A stretch of 64,000 bases of DNA from Nitrospira sp. (GCA_018242765.1 JAFEBH010000009.1:62001-126000), one strand, 5' to 3'. Shown: positions 9,519 to 18,623, counted from the stretch's first letter. Program-made: numbers and translations. The notes: generated from the letters alone by a model not told the origin.

Positions 9519-10582
9519 CGCAGCGGATCACGACGTTCGCCGAATTTCGCGACACGATTTCTGACTATCGGTTGCCGAGAGTGCTGTTAGCTGCGCTCGA
9601 GCTCGATCTCTTTACAGTGATTGGTGATCGACACTGGACGATGCCCACGCTGGCCAAGGAACTGAACGTCAGCGAACGGGGACTCAGCATCCTTTGTCGT
9701 AATCTTGCCTCTGCCGGAGTGCTGCACAAAAGGGACTGTGTCTATAGAAACAGCACACTTGGGGCCACAGCGCTCAATGCCAACCACCGCGCCTATCGAG
9801 GCGGTTATCTCAATCTGATCAGGAGTCATTGGACGGACTGGCTCCGGCTGGTGGAATCTGTACGAAGTGGATTGCCCATTGATCATGATGTGCCGGATGG
9901 TCCGGACTATCGACGCCAATTCACCTGGGCGATGCATCACCGAACCTTGGAGATTGCCCCGGCAATCGCGGCACAACTTCAGCTTGGTCAGGCCCAAACG
10001 TTATTGGATCTCGGTGGGGGGCCTGGTACCTATGCTCTGGCATTTCTTGCAAAGAATCCACGGTTGCGTGCGACGGTCTGTGATCGAGAGGCTGCGCTTG
10101 AAGTAGCCAAAGAAATTGCTTCTACCCATAAAACGAGGGGGCGACTCTCCTATCTCCCGATTGATTTCTCCAAAGAGCAAATCCCTGGTACGTATGATGT
10201 CATCTGGTACTCCAATGTGTTGCACATCTATTCGCCGAAGGAGAATCAGGCTATCTTTCGACGAGTTCGTGCTGCACTAAACCCTGGTGGCCGATTCATC
10301 ATTCAAGATGCCTTTCTTCATGACCGCGAAGGTTTGTACCCAGTTGAAGCCAGTTTGTTTGCCGCCTCGATGCTTTTGTTTACCGAACGGGGGAATACCT
10401 ATACAGCCTCGGAGACGGCAACATGGCTGAGGCAAGCTGGTTTTGTCAGTATCAAGCCCGTTCCGATTAGGAAGGGGACGGAGGATTGGGAGGGTGGAAT
10501 TTGGGAGGCATCGGTCCGTGGTCTGCGGCCAAGAATGATTGCCAGCCAAAAAGGATCAAACAGAAGTAAAAAAGCCCACTGA
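9515..10582 (+). CDS. SAM-dependent O-methyltransferase-like protein
   Basis: A 355-residue protein with a winged-helix dimerisation domain (about residues 15-90, AALELDLFTVI and TLAKELNVSERGLSILCR) followed by a class I methyltransferase domain. SAM motif I is TLLDLGGGPGTYALAFL near residue 165, and the acidic motif II follows. The layout matches the hydroxyneurosporene/acetylserotonin O-methyltransferase group; the substrate is unknown. The GTG at 9515 overlaps the upstream stop (GTGA) and fits a coupled start. A second protein of the same architecture lies at 43205-44185. The 3' end overlaps a minus-strand membrane-protein frame. Confidence 0.85.
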   Translation: MTQRITTFAEFRDTISDYRLPRVLLAALELDLFTVIGDRHWTMPTLAKELNVSERGLSILCRNLASAGVLHKRDCVYRNSTLGATALNANHRAYRGGYLNLIRSHWTDWLRLVESVRSGLPIDHDVPDGPDYRRQFTWAMHHRTLEIAPAIAAQLQLGQAQTLLDLGGGPGTYALAFLAKNPRLRATVCDREAALEVAKEIASTHKTRGRLSYLPIDFSKEQIPGTYDVIWYSNVLHIYSPKENQAIFRRVRAALNPGGRFIIQDAFLHDREGLYPVEASLFAASMLLFTERGNTYTASETATWLRQAGFVSIKPVPIRKGTEDWEGGIWEASVRGLRPRMIASQKGSNRSKKAH

Positions 10583-10928
10583 TAGCGGTGGCCATCATGG
10601 GAGCAACGGCAGTGGTGTCCGTTGATAAGGACTGAACCATCGTCGCGATGTCTATGGCCAACCCAATCGTCGCGTAAAAGACGCAAACCGCCGCACTCCA
10701 TCGAAATTGAAGCCAAACGAAGAGGGATAGTCCCAGAGGCAGCAGAAGGAAAAAGCCGACCTTCCACGCTATGTCTTGCGTGAAGGAGCGGGCGTTCCCA
10801 ATGAAAAGAAACCCCGCTTCCATAACGAAGGTGTTGAGTAACAGAACAAGCAAAGGGGGCGGTCTCATTTGGTGACTATAGACTGCCGAGGAAAAGGCCG
10901 GCAATAGGGGGCTCATAGTCGCAGGCAT
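10467..10928 (-). CDS. Polytopic small membrane protein of unknown function
   Basis: A 153-residue frame (or 133 from the ATG at 10868) with four clear hydrophobic segments, such as PLLVLLLNTFVMEAGFLFI and KVGFFLLLPLGLSLFVW. That pattern is unlikely by chance, so I take it as a gene. It converges on and overlaps the last 116 bp of the methyltransferase gene, where its C-terminus is polar and proline-rich (PPKFHPPNPPSPS). No clear ribosome site separates the two starts. Family not recognised. Confidence 0.6.
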   Translation of the reverse strand: MPATMSPLLPAFSSAVYSHQMRPPPLLVLLLNTFVMEAGFLFIGNARSFTQDIAWKVGFFLLLPLGLSLFVWLQFRWSAAVCVFYATIGLAIDIATMVQSLSTDTTAVAPMMATAISGLFYFCLILFGWQSFLAADHGPMPPKFHPPNPPSPS

Positions 10929-10951
10929 TCAATGGGGGGCACGCTCGTATT

Positions 10952-11362
10952 ATGGAGTCTAAGGAGAAGGAGGGAAGGTTGTTGCCTCCGCAAACCTGTT
11001 TTCTGATTTATGATGGAGAATGTCGGTTCTGTGTGTCCATAAAAATGGCGCTTGAACAACGAGAAATCAATCCAACAAGAACGGGGATCCAATTTGTTGC
11101 GTATCAGAGCAAAGCGGCCAGGATCGCTCTTGGGCAACGGTATCGCAGTGGTCGGCCTGAGACAGCTTTCTTTATTCAACCTTCCGGCAAGGTCCTTCAG
11201 GGCCTTGCCGCATTCTTCCCTATTCTCCCCTATATTTGGGGTGGGAGACTGGTGTTGTGGGGACTACGGTTTCACATGGTACGGCAGTTAGCGGAATGGG
11301 GCTATCGCTTCATGGCTCGTCATCGCTATCGATGGTTTGGTGTGGCCCAGTCTATCAAGTGA
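10952..11362 (+). CDS. DCC-family thiol-disulfide oxidoreductase-like protein (DUF393)
   Basis: A 136-residue protein carrying the DxxCxxC signature that names the family (YDGECRFCVSIKMALEQR near residue 26), followed by a thioredoxin-like small domain and a late amphipathic segment. DCC proteins are thought to be redox proteins, but their substrates are mostly unknown. The ORF starts 23 bp from the divergent membrane-protein frame, so a shared promoter region would be very short. Confidence 0.85.
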   Translation: MESKEKEGRLLPPQTCFLIYDGECRFCVSIKMALEQREINPTRTGIQFVAYQSKAARIALGQRYRSGRPETAFFIQPSGKVLQGLAAFFPILPYIWGGRLVLWGLRFHMVRQLAEWGYRFMARHRYRWFGVAQSIK

Positions 11363-11487
11363 CAGGCCCACATCACCGATATCATTTCTCATCGCGCACC
11401 CACTTTTGAGGGGATTCCTCCCATCAGTGGGGAATTTACGGATCATCTGCCCTCCTGCAGAATGCACTCACATTCTGAGGAGGGCGC

Positions 11488-12363
11488 ATGTCACAAACAT
11501 CTTATTATTCAACAGATTGTCACTGCTCGACCCACCCGATACAGAATAAGCGTCAGGTATTAGGTCTCAGTTGTTCAAAGGTCGTGAGTCTGCTCGCGTT
11601 TGTTGGATTATTCGGCTTCTATGGCGACAACGATCGAGCTTGGGGTGACGTTGCCTCTACAGATAAAAAAGCGATTGTGGCGGCGGGGTTCGGTTATCAG
11701 ATTGGCTCTGTGTCCACAATTTCAGTAAAGGTTTATGAGGCTGACTCTGGTGTCATCGTATCGGATGACGTCTATGAACTGATGGTCAAGGAAAGTGATG
11801 GGACAGGGAGGAACGGGGAAGCTCGAATTTTTGCGGGCGGGATTGGACAAGGAGCTACGGATCTCTCCAACTTCATCTTGCGGGTCTACGATGCGAATAC
11901 GGGACTATTCCAATGGGAAGGACGACTCAACCTCGTGCAACCTGACGGAAAGGGCGGAGGGAAAGCCATTTCGACGCGAACGGTTAGTCGTGCCACTCTC
12001 ACGAGAGTCCGCACGGAGCAACAGGCAACCGAACAGCCGGTATTCTTCTTGCGAGCGGTAGATGCGGTGACTGGCTCACTTGTCTGGGAGGATGAGTTCA
12101 CCACGGTGTTGGGTGGACCCCCGCACGTCCATTCAATCGTGGATCGGTCCACAATGGGGGAGCGAGTTTCGACAAACAGTTCCCACAGGTTCGAGTTCAA
12201 AATTCGCATGTATGATCCCAGCGGGAAGCAGGTTCTCTGGGAAGACCACTTGTCTCAGCGAGAGTCCGAAGAAGGAGCTCAGGAATCACCGAATGATCAG
12301 CCCAATTTACTTCCTGTCTGGCCTCACCAACCGCAGGATGAAGCAGTCCCCGTGTTGATTTGA
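11488..12363 (+). CDS. Probable exported protein of unknown function
   Basis: A 291-residue protein with a long polar N-region and then a hydrophobic segment (about residues 32-45, VVSLLAFVGLFGFYG), suggesting an export signal or anchor. The remaining part has repeated beta-type segments with a shared pattern: KVYEADSGVIV, RVYDANTGLFQWEG, RAVDAVTGSLVWEDEF and RMYDPSGKQVLWEDHL. These four look like an internal repeat in which a residue pair D and G precedes W-E/D. A strong AGGAGG site precedes the ATG. I do not recognise the family. Confidence 0.75.
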   Translation: MSQTSYYSTDCHCSTHPIQNKRQVLGLSCSKVVSLLAFVGLFGFYGDNDRAWGDVASTDKKAIVAAGFGYQIGSVSTISVKVYEADSGVIVSDDVYELMVKESDGTGRNGEARIFAGGIGQGATDLSNFILRVYDANTGLFQWEGRLNLVQPDGKGGGKAISTRTVSRATLTRVRTEQQATEQPVFFLRAVDAVTGSLVWEDEFTTVLGGPPHVHSIVDRSTMGERVSTNSSHRFEFKIRMYDPSGKQVLWEDHLSQRESEEGAQESPNDQPNLLPVWPHQPQDEAVPVLI

Positions 12364-12411
12364 TGGTGTCTGTTCTGCCGTTGAACAATCTCAGGATGAC
12401 GGAGAAGAAGG

Positions 12412-13851
12412 CTACGAACGGGCCTGTTCGAAGTGCTCAAGCCATTGACGATGGAACTGCTCGTACGGAGTCAATAGCTTGTCTTGGAAGGCCGTTGCCA
12501 CGGAAGCGTTTGTCCGGAAAGCTTTCACGAGGTCGTCGACGCGAGCCATGCCCCATCGCTCTATCAAATAGTGGGTCGCGGAATTGGCTTCTAAGTAGGC
12601 CACAATAGACGCGTCGGCTGAGAAGGCACCCCAGGCACCTTCCAGAGAAGTCAACGGAATCACCTTTATCTCACCGTGCCTCGCCTCATCGAGGTCAGGC
12701 CATGAGTCTCCAGCCAATTGCATGGCGAGGCCTTCGTTCAACCAGGTCGGAAGTGCTCCTGCATGTGATCCTAACCGGTCATGGAGTAGGGCATGGACGT
12801 ATTCGTGACGGAGTACAGTGGCAAGCCATTTCCGATCCGTTGTGGCTCCCTGTGTGGGAATCTGGATTCGGTCGAGCGTGGGATCATAAAGACCATCGGC
12901 CCATGTAGGGCTGCCAGTTGAACTTTGAAAGGATTCTTTTGCATGGAGGACGACCATGATGGGTCTTGACGGGAAATGCCCAAACTTCTGGCCAATGTCT
13001 CGATACGCCTCTTCAAGAATCTCCAAGACCGATGTCCAAGTGCTCTGGTCCTCCTCTCCGTCGAATTTCACGACAAAATGAGTGCTGCTTCGCCCGGTCA
13101 TGCGGGATTCGACTGATTGCGTGCGCTGAACCTTTGCCGTGACGGTGGCCAGATAAGACTGGAGAGCCGGGTCTTGCTTGGCTCGTTGGGCGGCCTGAGC
13201 CAAGTGCGTTGTTGCTCCACTGAGATCATCTTGTTCCTGCAACAAATCAGCCATTGCGAGGTGAGGGAAGGGCTCATCTGGGGCCACCTTCATCAATTTC
13301 GTCAAGAACTCCGCATTGAGTGCGCGGTCGCGCTGCTCCCAGTAGGCTTGGGCAAGGTTCATCAGGATGACGGGGTTTGTCTCGTCGAGTTCAGCTGCCT
13401 TCTTAAACGCGCTGATGGACGCGCGTGTACCCTGAAGACGTTCCTGCTGCAGGCCGAGATTGTTCCACAGGATGGCGACGAAGGGTTTGGATTGTCCGTC
13501 CGATAGAATGGATGCCGGGAGCACTTTTAGCTTGTTTTCAGCTAAGGAGAGGTTGTGCTTTTCAACTTCATCACGAATTTCCTCTAAGATCGACCGGTGT
13601 GGAGTGGGTGGGATGACGGTCTGGTCAAGTGCGCGAACCAATCGGGGTTCATTCTCGGACGGTTTGCTTTGAGCCGGGGCTGGTGGGGGAGGGACGGATT
13701 CGATGGCTCCCATCGGTCTCATCGTCAGCGAAGGTTGGGTCTGTTTCAGAAAGAGGTTATATCCAATCAGGACGGACAGGCCGATCGCAAGCGGGATCAG
13801 AATATGGCGAATATTGCGGCGGTACATAAGAGTCTGGAAGAAGTGTAGCAC
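12412..13851 (-). CDS. Membrane-anchored TPR protein with HEYVH metallopeptidase domain
   Basis: A 479-residue protein: N-terminal anchor helix (about residues 15-33), a linker rich in proline, TPR-like repeats (about 100-230), and a C-terminal gluzincin-type domain with the zinc motif HEYVHALLHDRLG and the downstream glutamate in LNEGLAMQL. This matches the peptidase MA-like family, and the site appears intact. It probably works at the outer face of the membrane. The start shown is a GTG; an ATG 24 bp inside would keep the anchor helix. Divergent from recG. Confidence 0.85.
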   Translation of the reverse strand: MLHFFQTLMYRRNIRHILIPLAIGLSVLIGYNLFLKQTQPSLTMRPMGAIESVPPPPAPAQSKPSENEPRLVRALDQTVIPPTPHRSILEEIRDEVEKHNLSLAENKLKVLPASILSDGQSKPFVAILWNNLGLQQERLQGTRASISAFKKAAELDETNPVILMNLAQAYWEQRDRALNAEFLTKLMKVAPDEPFPHLAMADLLQEQDDLSGATTHLAQAAQRAKQDPALQSYLATVTAKVQRTQSVESRMTGRSSTHFVVKFDGEEDQSTWTSVLEILEEAYRDIGQKFGHFPSRPIMVVLHAKESFQSSTGSPTWADGLYDPTLDRIQIPTQGATTDRKWLATVLRHEYVHALLHDRLGSHAGALPTWLNEGLAMQLAGDSWPDLDEARHGEIKVIPLTSLEGAWGAFSADASIVAYLEANSATHYLIERWGMARVDDLVKAFRTNASVATAFQDKLLTPYEQFHRQWLEHFEQARS

Positions 13852-13960
13852 CCTAGGAAAATATGACCAAGCAATCCAGGAAAAGCAGCCGTTGGATTCT
13901 TAGTCAATCACCCAGGCTGCGTTGTGCGCTGAACGATGCTGTGCTACGATCCTCCGCCAT

Positions 13961-16495
13961 ATGCAGGCGGAGACTGAACCGAGTCCGTTGATGCCATTGC
14001 AAGAGTGGCTGGACCGCATCGCCAGGCCGATTGAATTTGCGACTCGAGATGATTATGCCCATCTGGCGACCGTCACCAATCTGAGTGATTTTATCTCCAC
14101 CCAAGTGCTGTCGGCTCTTCGCCAGCGGACCTATCCAAGGGCGATTGAAGCTCGCCTGATTTCACTCCGTGACCTCTTCGTTGATTTTTCGTTGTCTCTT
14201 TCCACGGATGAACAGCGTCGCCGCTTGCATGTAGCGGGGTCGCACATCCAAGCTCTTCGAAAGGCCGCGCAGCAGCCTGCCGGCGCCAAGGCGCCACGGG
14301 GGGGATTTGTTCCAGACATGGCGACTGTTAGAGGGCGATCCAACCTGTGGCAACTTCCGGTTCGCTTTGCCAAGGGGGTTGGACCGAAGCGCACCACGGT
14401 CTTGCGACGGCTGCGGATCGAAACGGTAGAAGACGTACTCTGGACCATCCCCTGGCGGTATGAAGATCGGTCGGTCATGACTCCCATCGGAAATCTTGTC
14501 CCGGGAATGGTGGCGTCAATTTGTGGGGTTGTTGGCAAATGCGAAGCGAAACGGACCAGGAATCGACGGTTGAATATGCTGGAGGTCGGCATTGAAGATC
14601 AGTCAGGCCGCCTACAGGTGATCTTCTTCAATCAGTCCTATTTAGAAGACGTTCTGACGGTTGGCACTCGTGTGATGTTGAGCGGGCGGGTGATTTCAGA
14701 TCGGCGAGACTGGATGGTGCCGCGAATGGATGTTTCACAGTACGAGGTCATTGGAGAAGGTGTGGAGTCGGCGCTGCATGTCGGCCGAATCGTTCCTGTC
14801 TACCATGAGACCAAAGGCTGGACTTCTCGTCAGATGCGGGTGCTCGTGCGGAACCTCTTGACGGACCATGGGATGGATCTCATGGATCACTTGCCGGTGC
14901 CGCTTCGGACGAGGCAGCGGCTGATCTCGCTCAATGAGGCGTTCCAGGATGTGCATTTTCCAAAGTCGGGAACTGACGGCCATCTGCTGGAGCGAGGAAA
15001 GACAGCGGCCCATCGGCGGTTGGCGTTTGAAGAACTCTTGCTGCTGCAACTGGCATTAGCGTCCAGACACCGATCGGTCCATGAAGAGCGGAAAGAGGTG
15101 CGGTTCAATCCCAGAACTCCGCTGCTCGCACAACTGACCAGTCTTTTACCATTTCGTCTCACGGAGGCCCAGGAGCGAGTCATTCGCGAAATATTCCGAG
15201 ACATGGTTTCGCCACGTCCTATGAATCGGTTGGTCCAGGGAGATGTGGGTTCAGGAAAAACCGCAGTCGCATTACAGGCCATTGTCATGGCTTGTGGGTC
15301 TGGCTATCAGGCGGCCTTAATGGCCCCGACGGAAATTCTTGCCGAACAGCATTACCGAAATCTTTCAGGAATGTTGCAGGCGCTAGGGCTGCAGACGGCT
15401 TTGATGCGCGGCGGCGAGAAAACTTCGATCAAGAGTGTGCAGGCCGAGCAGCTGGTTGCGGGAGATATCCAAGTGGCGATCGGAACCCATGCCCTTCTGC
15501 AGCAAGGCGTGACATTTAAAAACTTGGGCTTGGCGGTCATCGATGAACAGCATAAGTTTGGAGTGTTGCAGCGGAAGGCGATGATCGAAAAGGGCTATAA
15601 ACCGGACGTGCTCGTGCTCACCGCCACTCCTATTCCCCGAACGCTGGCGATGACCGTCTACGGCGACCTTGATGTGTCGGTCATTGATGCGCTGCCTCCG
15701 GGGCGTAAGCCGGTACGGACGTTCTTGTTTAGTGAGGCACAACGGCGTCGGGCCTATCAGATTGTGCGCGATGAATTGCGTGCTGACAAGCAAGCCTACA
15801 TCGTCTATCCGTTGGTGGAAGAGTCGGAGAAGGTCGACCTGCAGGCTGCGATTCAGGGTGCTGAACAGTTGCAAAATGGAGAATTTTCAGAGTTTCGTGT
15901 CGGTCTGTTGCATGGACGGATGAAGGCGTCGGAAAAAGAAGCGGTGATGGCCGACTTTAAGGCCGGCACCATTCAACTGTTGATCGCCACGACCGTCATT
16001 GAAGTTGGAGTGGATGTATCGAACGCGACGGTCATCCTGATTGAACATGCCGAACGTTTTGGGCTTGCCCAGTTGCACCAATTGCGCGGACGAGTCGGGC
16101 GGAGCAGTCATCAGGCGTACTGTCTACTGATGGCCCAGAACCTAGGACGAGGGAAATCAGAATCGAGCAGACGGACGCTGGGTGGTGAAGAGCCGATGTC
16201 GGCGGCAAGGGAACGGTTGGAGGCGCTTGTCCGGTCAAATGATGGATTCGTCATTGCCGAGGACGATCTACGCATTAGAGGACCAGGTGAGTTCTTTGGG
16301 TTGCGTCAATGGGGGATGCCGGAGTTTCGTGTCGCCAATCTGATGCGCGATGCCGATCTGCTGGAGCAGGCCAGGCAAGAGGCCTTTTCGCTGCTACAAT
16401 CTGACCCAGGCTTGAAAGAGTCAGCTCACCAGGGGGTGCGCGAGGCCATGTTCCGTAAGTGGGAGAAGAAGCTCGAACTCGGTTCAATCAGCTAG
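13961..16495 (+). CDS. recG: ATP-dependent DNA helicase RecG
   Basis: Branch-migration helicase that remodels stalled forks and recombination intermediates. It has an N-terminal wedge/OB domain (about residues 140-300) and two helicase domains: motif I VQGDVGSGKTAVALQA, DEQHKFGVLQR (motif II), TATPIPRTLAM (motif III), and QLRGRVGRS (motif VI). 844 residues from this ATG is longer than many RecG proteins because of an extended N-terminus of about 130 residues, common in several phyla. The open frame continues to 13922 through a TTG, but 13961 is the first ATG. Confidence 0.97.
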   Translation: MQAETEPSPLMPLQEWLDRIARPIEFATRDDYAHLATVTNLSDFISTQVLSALRQRTYPRAIEARLISLRDLFVDFSLSLSTDEQRRRLHVAGSHIQALRKAAQQPAGAKAPRGGFVPDMATVRGRSNLWQLPVRFAKGVGPKRTTVLRRLRIETVEDVLWTIPWRYEDRSVMTPIGNLVPGMVASICGVVGKCEAKRTRNRRLNMLEVGIEDQSGRLQVIFFNQSYLEDVLTVGTRVMLSGRVISDRRDWMVPRMDVSQYEVIGEGVESALHVGRIVPVYHETKGWTSRQMRVLVRNLLTDHGMDLMDHLPVPLRTRQRLISLNEAFQDVHFPKSGTDGHLLERGKTAAHRRLAFEELLLLQLALASRHRSVHEERKEVRFNPRTPLLAQLTSLLPFRLTEAQERVIREIFRDMVSPRPMNRLVQGDVGSGKTAVALQAIVMACGSGYQAALMAPTEILAEQHYRNLSGMLQALGLQTALMRGGEKTSIKSVQAEQLVAGDIQVAIGTHALLQQGVTFKNLGLAVIDEQHKFGVLQRKAMIEKGYKPDVLVLTATPIPRTLAMTVYGDLDVSVIDALPPGRKPVRTFLFSEAQRRRAYQIVRDELRADKQAYIVYPLVEESEKVDLQAAIQGAEQLQNGEFSEFRVGLLHGRMKASEKEAVMADFKAGTIQLLIATTVIEVGVDVSNATVILIEHAERFGLAQLHQLRGRVGRSSHQAYCLLMAQNLGRGKSESSRRTLGGEEPMSAARERLEALVRSNDGFVIAEDDLRIRGPGEFFGLRQWGMPEFRVANLMRDADLLEQARQEAFSLLQSDPGLKESAHQGVREAMFRKWEKKLELGSIS

Positions 16496-16502
16496 GGCTG
16501 CA

Positions 16503-16826
16503 ATGGGACTTTTCCAGCGAATCAAAGATGATCTGCGGACTGGGATCGCAACGCTTCGCCTAGGGACCGTTCATGCAGCGGGACGGGCGCTGGAAGAAAC
16601 GGAATTGCTCCGCATGCGGTTGGAACTCCGCAAGCTCGATCAGCAGCTGTCGGATCTGTACAAGGATATCGGGGAACGAGCCGTCGATATGAAGGAGCGG
16701 GGCGAAACGGCTGAACGTGTCGTGTACGATGCCGAGATCGTCCGTCTCGTGAAGGAGGTCGAAGTTGTGAAGGAGTCACAAAAGAAGTTAGAAGCCGAGA
16801 TGGAAGTCATTCGGAACGAGCAATGA
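16503..16826 (+). CDS. Small coiled-coil protein of unknown function
   Basis: A 107-residue mostly helical protein, highly charged, with heptad-like patterns from about residue 25 to 107 (LRMRLELRKLDQQLSDLYKD and KEVEVVKESQKKLEAEMEV). No signal or membrane helix. It lies 7 bp after recG and overlaps the Ppx/GppA gene by 4 bp, so it is part of that transcription unit. No family recognised. Confidence 0.75.
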   Translation: MGLFQRIKDDLRTGIATLRLGTVHAAGRALEETELLRMRLELRKLDQQLSDLYKDIGERAVDMKERGETAERVVYDAEIVRLVKEVEVVKESQKKLEAEMEVIRNEQ

Positions 16827-17773
16827 CCGAGCCGGCGAAGCGGACACGGCGATTGACCGGTATTGATATAGGAACCCTCACCTGTCGCCTGTTAATTGCA
16901 GATCTCGCCCCCAGGCAGCCTCTCAAAGAGCTTCGATCAGAACGGCGTATCCTTCGTCTGGGAGAAGGCGTTGATCAGACGAAACGGCTGAGTCATGCTG
17001 CAATGGATCGGGTGATCCACTGTCTCCAAGAGTGGCGAAGGATCATCGATAGCCATCAGGTCGAAGCCACCGCCGTCGTGGCGACCAGTGCCGTCCGTGA
17101 CGCGAGCAATCGCGCGGAGTTTTTGGACCGAGTCAAAGCAGAATGTGGGTTTGAGGTCGAACTCATCTCGGGTGAGGAAGAAGCGCGGCGGACGTTGCTC
17201 GGCATTCGTTCCGGCCTACCGGTCGGTGTGACGGACATCCTGGCGCTGGATATCGGTGGAGGCAGTACGGAGTTCATCCTCGATCGGCCAGGTCAAGACC
17301 CGATCACCCGATCCATCGATATCGGAGTCGTGCGCCTCTGCGAACGTGTCCTGCACCACGATCCCTCAACTGAGGAGGAAGTGCGTCAGGCACGCGAGTG
17401 GGTGACGCGTGAAACGAAAGCGGCGGTTGCGGATATGGGTGACTGTAGACAGGCTAGATTTATCGGAACGGCTGGCACAGTCACTTCTCTCGCAGCCATG
17501 GCTCAGAAGCTCCCGACCTATGAACCGGCTCGAATCCACAACTATGTGCTGGGGCTCGACCGGATCCAAGAACTCGAACAAACCCTACTCGGACGAAGTA
17601 AGGCCGAGCGAGTTGGCTTACCAGGCTTGGAGAAAAACCGAGAAGAAGTCATCGCCGCCGGGGCGATTATCATCCGGACGATTATGGAGACGCTGGGCCA
17701 AGCAGCATGTTTAGTGAGTGATTTGGGGCTGCGCGAGGGGGTACTGATAGATCTGGAGATGCGGACACAATGA
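16823..17773 (+). CDS. Ppx/GppA family phosphatase
   Basis: A 316-residue single-domain exopolyphosphatase/guanosine pentaphosphatase family protein with the actin-like ATPase fold: phosphate-1 motif GIDIGTLTCRLLIAD near residue 14, SGEEEARRTLLGI near residue 117, and phosphate-2 motif ALDIGGGSTEFIL near residue 142. It should cleave polyphosphate or pppGpp; which one cannot be told from sequence. It lacks the C-terminal HD-like half of long Ppx enzymes. Coupled by ATGA overlap to the coiled-coil gene. Confidence 0.92.
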   Translation: MTEPAKRTRRLTGIDIGTLTCRLLIADLAPRQPLKELRSERRILRLGEGVDQTKRLSHAAMDRVIHCLQEWRRIIDSHQVEATAVVATSAVRDASNRAEFLDRVKAECGFEVELISGEEEARRTLLGIRSGLPVGVTDILALDIGGGSTEFILDRPGQDPITRSIDIGVVRLCERVLHHDPSTEEEVRQAREWVTRETKAAVADMGDCRQARFIGTAGTVTSLAAMAQKLPTYEPARIHNYVLGLDRIQELEQTLLGRSKAERVGLPGLEKNREEVIAAGAIIIRTIMETLGQAACLVSDLGLREGVLIDLEMRTQ

Positions 17774-17799
17774 ATGAATTTACTAGGGAGAAGTTGTGT

Positions 17800-17855
17800 A
17801 CAGACGTGACCCTTAGCTGCACTCGCTAGTCTGCGGCAGACTTAATGGTTAGGCG
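17800..17855 (+). other. Possible attC-like end next to the HNH gene (weak)
   Basis: A small hairpin (AGTCTG/CAGACT, loop CGG) is followed by TTAATGGTTAGGC, which resembles the right end of integron attC sites, with GTTAGGC as the core. The HNH start codon lies about 10 nt after it, as in gene cassettes. No clear matching left box is seen and no integrase is in the window, so this is only a suggestion. Confidence 0.25.
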
Positions 17856-17863
17856 ACAAGATC

Positions 17864-18406
17864 ATGAAAATTACAGTATTGGGACGAATCACTCAAGGTA
17901 GTGACGGTGTTTATCGATTTCCGCTTATCGTCGGTGCTGGACAGAGTGTCAGAGCTGTCCCTCTCGATTTGGATGCTAGCTATCAGCCGGATAGCCTTGA
18001 GCCCACAAGGCCGCTAATGCAAAATTTTTTCCCCTGGGATGGCCCTTGGGCATATCGCGGAATAGCGGTCGACGTGAAAGGCGGCAATGAGCTTTCTCTT
18101 GAAGAAATTCGGTTAAAAATAAAGCATGCAGTATTGCGCCGCGACAAGGCTTTTGAGCGGATGCGGCGCGAAATTGAAGCTTTTGAAAATGTCGAGCAGG
18201 CGGACATGGCACGGCGAGAGCGCATTTCCGATTCAGTGCGCTTATTTGTCTGGCAGAGAGATCAAGGTAAGTGCGTAAAGTGTGGAAGTGCAGAAAAGCT
18301 TGAGTTTGACCACATCATTCCAGTTGTCAAGGGCGGAAGTAATACAGAACGCAATGTCCAGCTTCTCTGCGAGCAGTGTAACCGCGCCAAGGGGTCGAGC
18401 ATTTAG
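17864..18406 (+). CDS. HNH endonuclease-domain protein
   Basis: A 180-residue protein with an unrecognised N-terminal half and a C-terminal HNH nuclease domain (about residues 128-178): zinc cysteines in CVKCGSAEKL and LLCEQCNRAKG, and the metal-binding core LEFDHIIPVVKGGSNTERN. The domain looks intact. Such nucleases serve in restriction, phage defence, mobile elements or repair. It starts an accessory island and is not obviously paired with a methylase. Flanking palindromic sequences raise the chance that it was acquired as a cassette. Confidence 0.85.
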   Translation: MKITVLGRITQGSDGVYRFPLIVGAGQSVRAVPLDLDASYQPDSLEPTRPLMQNFFPWDGPWAYRGIAVDVKGGNELSLEEIRLKIKHAVLRRDKAFERMRREIEAFENVEQADMARRERISDSVRLFVWQRDQGKCVKCGSAEKLEFDHIIPVVKGGSNTERNVQLLCEQCNRAKGSSI

Positions 18407-18422
18407 ATAAGAATTGTCATTC

Positions 18423-18477
18423 AACAAGGCTTTTCGGTCGACAGCTCTGCCGTCGCCTCGGCTGCGGTCGCGTTGTT
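18423..18477 (+). repeat. Imperfect palindrome after the HNH gene
   Basis: AACAAGGC at 18423-18430 and GCGTTGTT at 18470-18477 are inverted with one mismatch, and the 39 nt between them contain further GC-rich partial complements. The shape recalls an integron attC site, though the right-hand core does not fit the GTTRRRY consensus. It could also be a terminator-like structure. Confidence 0.3.
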
Positions 18478-18550
18478 ACCGAAAACAGTTTGGAGAATAA
18501 GAGTCCGCTAGTGAAATGCAATCTCAAACAATAAGAGCACTTATAGAGGA

Positions 18551-18610
18551 ATGGAAACATATGTAATTGGAGCTGGTGCTTCTGTGCCTTACGGTGCATC
18601 TACAATAAAT
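18551..18610 (+). pseudogene. 5' fragment of a SIR2-like/Rossmann protein gene cut by an insertion sequence
   Basis: An AGAGG ribosome site is followed by ATG and 20 codons reading METYVIGAGASVPYGASTIN. The VIGAGASxPYG pattern is the N-terminal nucleotide-binding loop typical of SIR2-like proteins, many of which act in phage defence. The reading frame then runs into the end of the IS5-type element. After the element only a few matching codons (NTLAMWEKV) occur before a stop, so the rest of the gene is gone. The family call rests on this short motif alone. Confidence 0.5.
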
Positions 18611-18623
18611 CTCTTGCATAACC

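Noticed and set aside
17774..17863. Possible tRNA or tmRNA fragment (AATGGTTAGG, NEF-like codons)
   Set aside because: No cloverleaf or acceptor pairing could be drawn.
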